Assembly: GCA_964036045.1 (NCBI GenBank)
Contig: OZ038400.1
Coordinates: 9,883,976-9,947,975 of the forward strand
Source: Eutreptiella sp. 'Long Island Sound 2002'
Lineage: Eukaryota > Euglenozoa > Euglenophyceae > Eutreptiales > Eutreptiaceae
Reading direction: 5' to 3'
DNA: 64,000 bases
Positions 56,593 to 64,000 of the stretch are shown in pieces (within the stretch, counting starts at the first letter, position 1; every line of letters starts with the position of its first letter). The position numbers and the translations under genes are program-made. Under the pieces are notes generated by a model, which saw only the letters and a list, made by a program, of their open reading frames with translations, did not search any database and was not told where the DNA came from.

Positions 56593-56976
56593 TGAAAAAT
56601 TCGGATTAAGGTTGCGAGTATTAATTATGAAAATTGCGGAAGCATCCATGCAGTTCCTGGCGACTTTGGAGCCTTCGTGACGGATAGCGTTAAAATTTCC
56701 ATTATAAACAGTTAAACTGGCGGTTACGGTAAAGTCGCGAACCAACCGCCAGCAGTCAAAACAGTGAGTATCGGAACGGAAGCATAAAAATTGACGGAAA
56801 CAATATGAAAATAAAACCCTGTTGATTCCTGATATTCTGATACACAAATCTCCGCTGGCGGTGCATCGGTTGCCGATGCGGGGCTTCACGGCACGGAACA
56901 CGCCGTGCATGGGGTTAGTGGACCGGAGACCGGTTGTATGCCGTAACCTGGCTATGGGGTTCTGGGTACCGCTTCA

Positions 56977-56980
56977 TTAG
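56977..56980. repeat. Target-site duplication, right copy (TTAG)
   Basis: Pairs with 39793-39796. Confidence 0.9.
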
Positions 56981-59900
56981 CATCATTTATGAGATGAATA
57001 CAGAAAACTCCTGAGTTTGGGTGATTTTGATGATGGCATGGCCGGAAAAAAAAAATTTCGGGGGGGGGGTCAAAAAATTTTTTTTTCGCATTTTTGGGTA
57101 CTATTCGATGTGGACTTCGCAATGAAAGCGAAAAAAACGGGGCTGCGCATACCAGTTTGGAGATATGGGCCTTGCAAAAATTCGGTCCAAGAGGGTTGGA
57201 AACTTTGTTTTGCCGTTTTCTCCGTTTTTTTCTTCTCGGCACAGGGGTGCACCCACACCCACCACCGACCACGTATTGGTGCCAAACCAACCTCAAATAT
57301 GATTTTTGGGGGTTAGGGACAACATGGCCCCACCAACCGCCCAAAAATGCAGGGTGGCTTGCCCCCTGGGCAACGGCAAAGGGCCGCACCCCTTGGGACG
57401 GGGCCTCGCCGCTTGCCCAAGGGGGCCCCCCTCCGGTCGCATTGAGCACGTCGTATAGGGGGGTAAACGCCACCAGTTTTGAGATATTTGGGGCGCGAGT
57501 TGCAAGGAATAAAGGGATTGGAGAGAAATTCCACCATAGCTGGTCCGGGAGAGTCCAATGCGCGGGAGCACCTGGGCGCCAAAGTGATTGTACTGGCTTG
57601 TTGGACTTTTTTAGTCACCAAAACATGCAAACTAGCGGAAACAATCATCGTAAACGTGTTACGCCACTTCTCACGATCGTTTTGAGTATATGTGAGCCTG
57701 TTTTTTGGGCCGTTTAGCATCATTTATGAGATGAATACAGAAAACTCCTGAGTTTGGGTGATTTTGATGATGGCATGGCCGGAAAAAAAAAATTTCGGGG
57801 GGGGGGTCAAAAAAAATTTTTTTCGCATTTTTGGGTACTATTCGATGTGGACTTCGCAATGAAAGCAAAAAAACGGGGGTGCGCATACCAGTTTGGAGAT
57901 ATGGGCCTTGCAAAAATTCGGTCCAAGAGGGTTGGAAACTTTGTTTTGCCGTTTTCTCCGTTTTTTTCTTCTCGGCACAGGGGTGCACCCACACCCACCA
58001 CCGACCACGTATTGGTGCCAAACCAACCTCAAATATGATTTTTGGGGGTTAGGGACAACATGGCCCCACCAACCGCCCAAAAATGCAGGGTGGCTTGCCC
58101 CCTGGGCAACGGCAAAGGGCCGCACCCCTTGGGACGGGGCTTCGCCGCGCCGCTTGCCCAAGGGGGCCCCCCTCCGGTCGCATTGAGCACGTCGTATAGG
58201 GGGGTAAACGCCACCAGTTTTGAGATATTTGGGGCGCGAGTTGCAAGGAATAAAGGGATTGGAGAGAAATTCCACCATAGCTGGTCCGGGAGAGTCCGAT
58301 GCGTGGGAGCACCTGGGCGCCAAAGTGATCGTACTGGCTTGTTGGACTTTTTTAGTCACCAAAACATGCAAACTAGCGGAAACAATCATCGTAAACGTGT
58401 TACGCCACTTCTCACGATCGTTTTGAGTATATGTGAGCCTGTTTTTTGGGCCGTTTAGCATCATTTATGAGATGAATACAGAAAACTCCTGAGTTTGGGT
58501 GATTTTGATGATGGCATGGCCGGAAAAAAAAATTTCGGGGGGGGGTCAAAAAAATTTTTTTTTCGCACTTTTGGGTACTATTCGATGTGGACTTCGCAAT
58601 GAAAGCAAAAAAAACGGGGGTGCGCATACCAGTTTGGAGATATGGGCCTTGCAAAAATTCGGTCCAAGAGGGTTGGAAACTTTGTTTTGCCGTTTTCTCC
58701 GTTTTTTTCTTCTCGGCACAGGGGTGCACCCACACCCACCACAGACCACGTATTGGTGCCAAACCAACCTCAAATATGATTTTTGGGGGTTAGGGACAAC
58801 ATGGCCCCACCAACCGCCCAAAAATGCAGGGTGGCTTGCCCCCTGGGCAACGGCAAAGGGCTGCACCCCTTGGGACGGGGCTTCGCCGCTTGCCCAAGGG
58901 GGCCCCCCTCCGGTCGCATTGAGCACGTCGTATAGGGGGGTAAACGCCACCAGTTTTGAGATATTTGGGGCGCGAGTTGCAAGGAATAAAGGGATTGGAG
59001 AGAAATTCCACCATAGCTGGTCCGGGAGAGTCCGATGCGTGGGAGCACCTGGGCGCCAAAGTGATCGTACTGGCTTGTTGGACTTTTTTAGTCACCAAAA
59101 CATGCAAACTAGCGGAAACAATCATCGTAAACGTGTTACGCCACTTCTCACGATCGTTTTGAGTATATGTGAGCCTGTTTTTTGGGCCGTTTAGCATCAT
59201 TTATGAGATGAATACAGAAAACTCCTGAGTTTGGGTGATTTTGATGATGGCATGGCCGGAAAAAAAAATTTCGGGGGGGGGGTCAAAAAACTTTTTTTTT
59301 CGCATTTTTGGGTACTATTCGATGTGGACTTCGCAATGAAAGCAAAAAAAACGGGGGTGCGCATACCAGTTTGGAGATATGGGCCTTGCAAAAATTCGGT
59401 CCAAGAGGGTTGGAAACTTTGTTTTGCCGTTTTCTCCGTTTTTTTCTTCTCGGCACAGGGGTGCACCCACACCCACCACAGACCACGTATTGGTGCCAAA
59501 CCAACCTCAAATATGATTTTTGGGGGTTAGGGACAACATGGCCCCACCAACCGCCCAAAAATGCAGGGTGGCTTGCCCCCTGGGCAACGGCAAAGGGCTG
59601 CACCCCTTGGGACGGGGCTTCGCCGCTTGCCCAAGGGGGCCCCCCTCCGGTCGCATTGAGCACGTCCTATAGGGGGGTAAACGCCACCAGTTTTGAGATA
59701 TTTGGGGCGCGAGTTGCAAGGAATAAAGGGATTGGAGAGAAATTCCACCATAGCTGGTCCGGGAGAGTCCGATGCGTGGGAGCACCTGGGCGCCAAAGTG
59801 ATCGTACTGGCTTGTTGGACTTTTTTACTCACCAAAACATGCAAACTAGCAAAAACAATCATCGTAAACGTGTTACACCACTTCTCACGATCGTTTTGAG

Positions 59901-62900
59901 TATATGTGAGCCTGTTTTTTGGGCCGTTTAGCATCATTTATGAGATGAATACAGAAAACTCCTGAGTTTGGGTGATTTTGATGATGGCATGGCCGGAAAA
60001 AAAAATTTTCGGGGGGGGGTCAAAAAAATTTTTTTTCGCATTTTTGGGTACTATTCGATGTGGACTTCGCAATGAAAGCAAAAAAAACGGGGGTGCGCAT
60101 ACCAGTTTGGAGATATGGGCCTTGCAAAAATTCGGTCCAAGAGGGTTGGAAACTTTGTTTTGCCGTTTTCTCCGTTTTTTTCTTCTCGGCACAGGGGTGC
60201 ACCCACACCCACCACAGACCACGTATTGGTGCCAAACCAACCTCAAATATGATTTTTGGGGGTTAGGGACAACATGGCCCCACCAACCGCCCAAAAATGC
60301 AGGGTGGCTTGCCCCCTGGGCAACGGCAAAGGGCCGCACCCCTTGGGACGGGGCTTCGCCGCTTGCCCAAGGGGGCCCCCCTCCGGTCGCATTGAGCACG
60401 TCGTATAGGGGGGTAAACGCCACCAGTTTTGAGATATTTGGGGCGCGAGTTGCAAGGAATAAAGGGATTGGAGAGAAATTCCACCATAGCTGGTCCGGGA
60501 GAGTCCGATGCGTGGGAGCACCTGGGCGCCAAAGTGATCGTACTGGCTTGTTGGACTTTTTTAGTCACCAAAACATGCAAACTAGCGGAAACAATCATCG
60601 TAAACGTGTTACGCCACTTCTCACGATCGTTTTGAGTATATGTGAGCCTGTTTTTTGGGCCGTTTAGCATCATTTATGAGATGAATACAGAAAACTCCTG
60701 AGTTTGGGTGATTTTGATGATGGCATGGCCGGAAAAAAAAATTTCGGGGGGGGGTCAAAAAACTTTTTTTTTCGCATTTTTGGGTACTATTCGATGTGGA
60801 CTTCGCAATGAAAGCAAAAAAAACGGGGGTGCGCATACCAGTTTGGAGATATGGGCCTTGCAAAAATTCGGTCCAAGAGGGTTGGAAACTTTGTTTTGCC
60901 GTTTTCTCCGTTTTTTTCTTCTCGGCACAGGGGTGCACCCACACCCACCACAGACCACGTATTGGTGCCAAACCAACCTCAAATATGATTTTTGGGGGTT
61001 AGGGACAACATGGCCCCACCAACCGCCCAAAAATGCAGGGTGGCTTGCCCCCTGGGCAACGGCAAAGGGCTGCACCCCTTGGGACGGGGCTTCGCCGCTT
61101 GCCCAAGGGGGCCCCCCTCCGGTCGCATTGAGCACGTCCTATAGGGGGGTAAACGCCACCAGTTTTGAGATATTTGGGGCGCGAGTTGCAAGGAATAAAG
61201 GGATTGGAGAGAAATTCCACCATAGCTGGTCCGGGAGAGTCCGATGCGTGGGAGCACCTGGGCGCCAAAGTGATCGTACTGGCTTGTTGGACTTTTTTAC
61301 TCACCAAAACATGCAAACTAGCAAAAACAATCATCGTAAACGTGTTACACCACTTCTCACGATCGTTTTGAGTATATGTGAGCCTGTTTTTTGGGCCGTT
61401 TAGCATCATTTATGAGATGAATACAGAAAACTCCTGAGTTTGGGTGATTTTGATGATGGCATGGCCGGAAAAAAAAATTTTCGGGGGGGGGTCAAAAATT
61501 TTTTTTTTCGCATTTTTCGGTACTATTCGATGTGGACTTCGCAATGAAAGCAAAACAAACGGGGGTGCGCATACCAGTTTGGAGATATGGGCCTTGCAAA
61601 AATTCGGTCCAAAAGGGTTGGAAACTTTGTTTTGCCGTTTTCTCCGTTTTTTTCTTCTCGGCACAGGGGTGCACCCACACCCACCACCGACCACGTATTG
61701 GTGCCAAACCAACCTCAAATATGATTTTTGGGGGTTAGGGACAACATGGCCCCACCAACCGCCCAAAAATGCAGGGTGGCTTGCCCCCTGGGCAACGGCA
61801 AAGGGCCGCACCCCTTGGGACGGGGCTTCGCCGCTTGCCCAAGGGGGCCCCCCTCCGGTCGCATTGAGCACGTCCTATAGGGGGGTAAACGCCACCAGTT
61901 TTGAGATATTTGGGGCGCGAGTTGCAAGGAATAAAGGGATTGGAGAGAAATTCCACCATAGCTGGTCCGGGAGAGTCCGATGCGTGGGAGCACCTGGGCG
62001 CCAAAGTGATCGTACTGGCTTGTTGGACTTTTTTACTCACCAAAACATGCAAACTAGCGGAAACAATCATCGTAAACGTGTTACGCCACTTCTCACGATC
62101 GTTTTGAGTATATGTGAGCCTGTTTTTTGGGCCGTTTAGCATCATTTATGAGATGAATACAGAAAACTCCTGAGTTTGGGTGATTTTGATGATGGCATGG
62201 CCGGAAAAAAAAAATTTTCGGGGGGGGGTCAAAAATTTTTTTTTTTCGCATTTTTGGGTACTATTCGATGTGGACTTCGCAATGAAAGCAAAACAAACGG
62301 GGGTGCGCATACCAGTTTGGAGATATGGGCCTTGCAAAAATTCGGTCCAAAAGGGTTGGAAACTTTGTTTTGCCGTTTTCTCCGTTTTTTTCTTCTCGGC
62401 ACAGGGGTGCACCCACACCCACCACCGACCACGTATTGGTGCCAAACCAACCTCAAATATGATTTTTGGGGGTTAGGGACAACATGGCCCCACCAACCGC
62501 CCAAAAATGCAGGGTGGCTTGCCCCCTGGGCAACGGCAAAGGGCCGCACCCCTTGGGACGGGGCTTCGCCGCTTGCCCAAGGGGGCCCCCCTCCGGTCGC
62601 ATTGAGCACGTCCTATAGGGGGGTAAACGCCACCAGTTTTGAGATATTTGGGGCGCGAGTTGCAAGGAATAAAGGGATTGGAGAGAAATTCCACCATAGC
62701 TGGTCCGGGAGAGTCCGATGCGTGGGAGCACCTGGGCGCCAAAGTGATCGTACTGGCTTGTTGGACTTTTTTACTCACCAAAACATGCAAACTAGCGGAA
62801 ACAATCATCGTAAACGTGTTACGCCACTTCTCACGATCGTTTTGAGTATATGTGAGCCTGTTTTTTGGGCCGTTTAGCATCATTTATGAGATGAATACAG

Positions 62901-64000
62901 AAAACTCCTGAGTTTGGGTGATTTTGATGATGGCATGGCCGGAAAAAAAAAATTTTCGGGGGGGGGTCAAAAATTTTTTTTTTCGCATTTTTGGGTACTA
63001 TTCGATGTGGACTTCGCAATGAAAGCAAAAAAAACGGGGGTGCGCATACCAGTTTGGAGATATGGGCCTTGCAAAAATTCGGTCCAAGAGGGTTGGAAAC
63101 TTTGTTTTGCCGTTTTCTCCGTTTTTTTCTTCTCGGCACAGGGGTGCACCCACACCCACCACCGACCACGTATTGGTGCCAAACCAACCTCAAATATGTT
63201 TTTTGGGGGTTAGGGACAACATGGCCCCACCAACCGCCCAAAAATGCAGGGTGGCTTGCCCCCTGGGCAACGGCAAAGGGCTGCACCCCTTGGGACGGGG
63301 CTTCGCCGCTTGCCCAAGGGGGCCCCCCTCCGGTCGCATTGAGCACGTCCTATAGGGGGGTAAACGCCACCAGTTTTGAGATATTTGGGGCGCGAGTTGC
63401 AAGGAATAAAGGGATTGGAGAGAAATTCCACCATAGCTGGTCCGGGAGAGTCCGATGCGTGGGAGCACCTGGGCGCCAAAGTGATCGTACTGGCTTGTTG
63501 GACTGTTTTACTCACCAAAACATGCAAACTAGCGGAAACAATCATCGTAAACGTGTTACGCCACTTCTCACGATCGTTTTGAGTATATGTGAGCCTGTTT
63601 TTTGGGCCGTTTAGCATCATTTATGAGATGAATACAGAAAACTCCTGAGTTTGGGTGATTTTGATGATGGCATGGCCGGAAAAAAAATTTTTTCGGGGGG
63701 GGGTCAAGAATTTTTTTTTTCGCATTTTTGGGTACTATTCGATGTGGACTTCGCAATGAAAGCAAAAAAAACGGGGGTGCGCATACCAGTTTGGAGATAT
63801 GGGCCTTGCAAAAATTCGGTCCAAGAGGGTTGGAAACTTTGTTTTGCCGTTTTCTCCGTTTTTTTCTTCTCGGCACAGGGGTGCACCCACACCCACCACC
63901 GACCACGTATTGGTGCCAAACCAACCTCAAATATGATTTTTGGGGGTTAGGGACAACATGGCCCCACCAACCGCCCAAAAATGCAGGGTGGCTTGCCCCC
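56977..64000. repeat. Tandem satellite array, part B (subfamily II), continues past window end
   Basis: The monomer interrupted at 39796 continues here. The conserved point recurs at 57479, 58220, 58956, 59693, 60429, 61165, 61901, 62639 and 63376, giving 736-741 bp per monomer. All units are subfamily II. Variants GAGCACGTCCTATAGG and TTTACTCACC occur in the last unit before element 2 (near 39531 and 39690) and in most units after 59600, showing that parts A2 and B are one array. The monomers at 59693 and 61165 are near-identical, a sign of a recent two-unit (1472-bp) duplication. Confidence 0.95.

Larger units (their letters stand above)
39797..56976 (-). mobile_element. Element 2: full-length chromovirus inserted in satellite, pol frameshifted
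   Basis: A complete 17,180-bp element with LTRs of 2935 bp (left) and 2946 bp (right), a 4-bp target duplication and the same gene order and strand as element 1. The LTRs differ by about 30 substitutions I could spot plus an 11-bp deletion in the left copy, so it looks somewhat older than element 1. Its LTRs share variants against element 1 (for example at the LTR start, GTGACACGCACAGG), so the two belong to distinct sublineages. Gag is open. Pol is broken by one extra base at the reverse transcriptase active site. Confidence 0.95.
54031..56976 (-). repeat. 5' LTR of element 2
   Basis: 2946 bp, from TGACGCGTTT to CGCTTCA, followed by satellite TTAGCATC. It keeps the 11 bp lost from the left LTR. 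Confidence 0.95.

Noticed and set aside
17408-64000. CRISPR-like array
   Set aside because: The periodic unit is ~740 bp with no short repeats separated by unique spacers.

Overview
This window is eukaryotic repeat DNA and I see no ordinary host gene. It holds two very large Ty3/gypsy-type chromodomain LTR retrotransposons (chromoviruses), both on the minus strand, sitting in a long tandem satellite with a ~740-bp monomer. The setting suggests constitutive heterochromatin, possibly peri/centromeric, of a large repeat-rich genome. The GC-rich pol resembles, from memory and unverified, gypsy pol genes that are abundant in dinoflagellates. A dinoflagellate or another alga/protist is my tentative host; the sequence alone does not settle it.

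Layout: 1-267 is the 5' leader of a further element copy cut by the window edge (element 0). 268-17407 is element 1: LTR 268-3211, polypurine tract, 1.5-kb 3' untranslated region, pol 4708-9729, gag 9730-14052, leader, LTR 14464-17407. Element 0 and element 1 share the LTR at 268-3211, so they form a head-to-tail tandem. 17408-39796 is satellite (30 counted monomers), interrupted at 29005-29679 by an unrelated GC-rich insert ending in a short heptamer tail. 39797-56976 is element 2 (17,180 bp), complete with both LTRs and a 4-bp TTAG target-site duplication in the satellite; its pol has a one-base frameshift at the reverse transcriptase active site. 56977-64000 is the continuation of the same satellite.

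How the element works, as read here: the transcript would start inside the right-hand LTR. Its first 11 nt (TGAAACGCTTT) would be perfectly complementary to the 11 nt directly after that LTR, the arrangement of Tf1/sushi-type self-priming; there is no tRNA-type primer site. Gag (about 1440 residues, with coiled coils and a collagen-like stretch) ends at a single UAG followed by CGG, with pol open in the same frame and no ATG before the protease. This points to Gag-Pol made by stop-codon readthrough. Pol runs protease, a Dam-methyltransferase-like domain with a degenerate catalytic motif, reverse transcriptase, RNase H, integrase and a C-terminal chromodomain with an intact aromatic cage. The chromodomain fits insertion into satellite heterochromatin. 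An identical decapeptide lies at the Gag/protease border and at the RNase H/integrase border and may mark processing sites.
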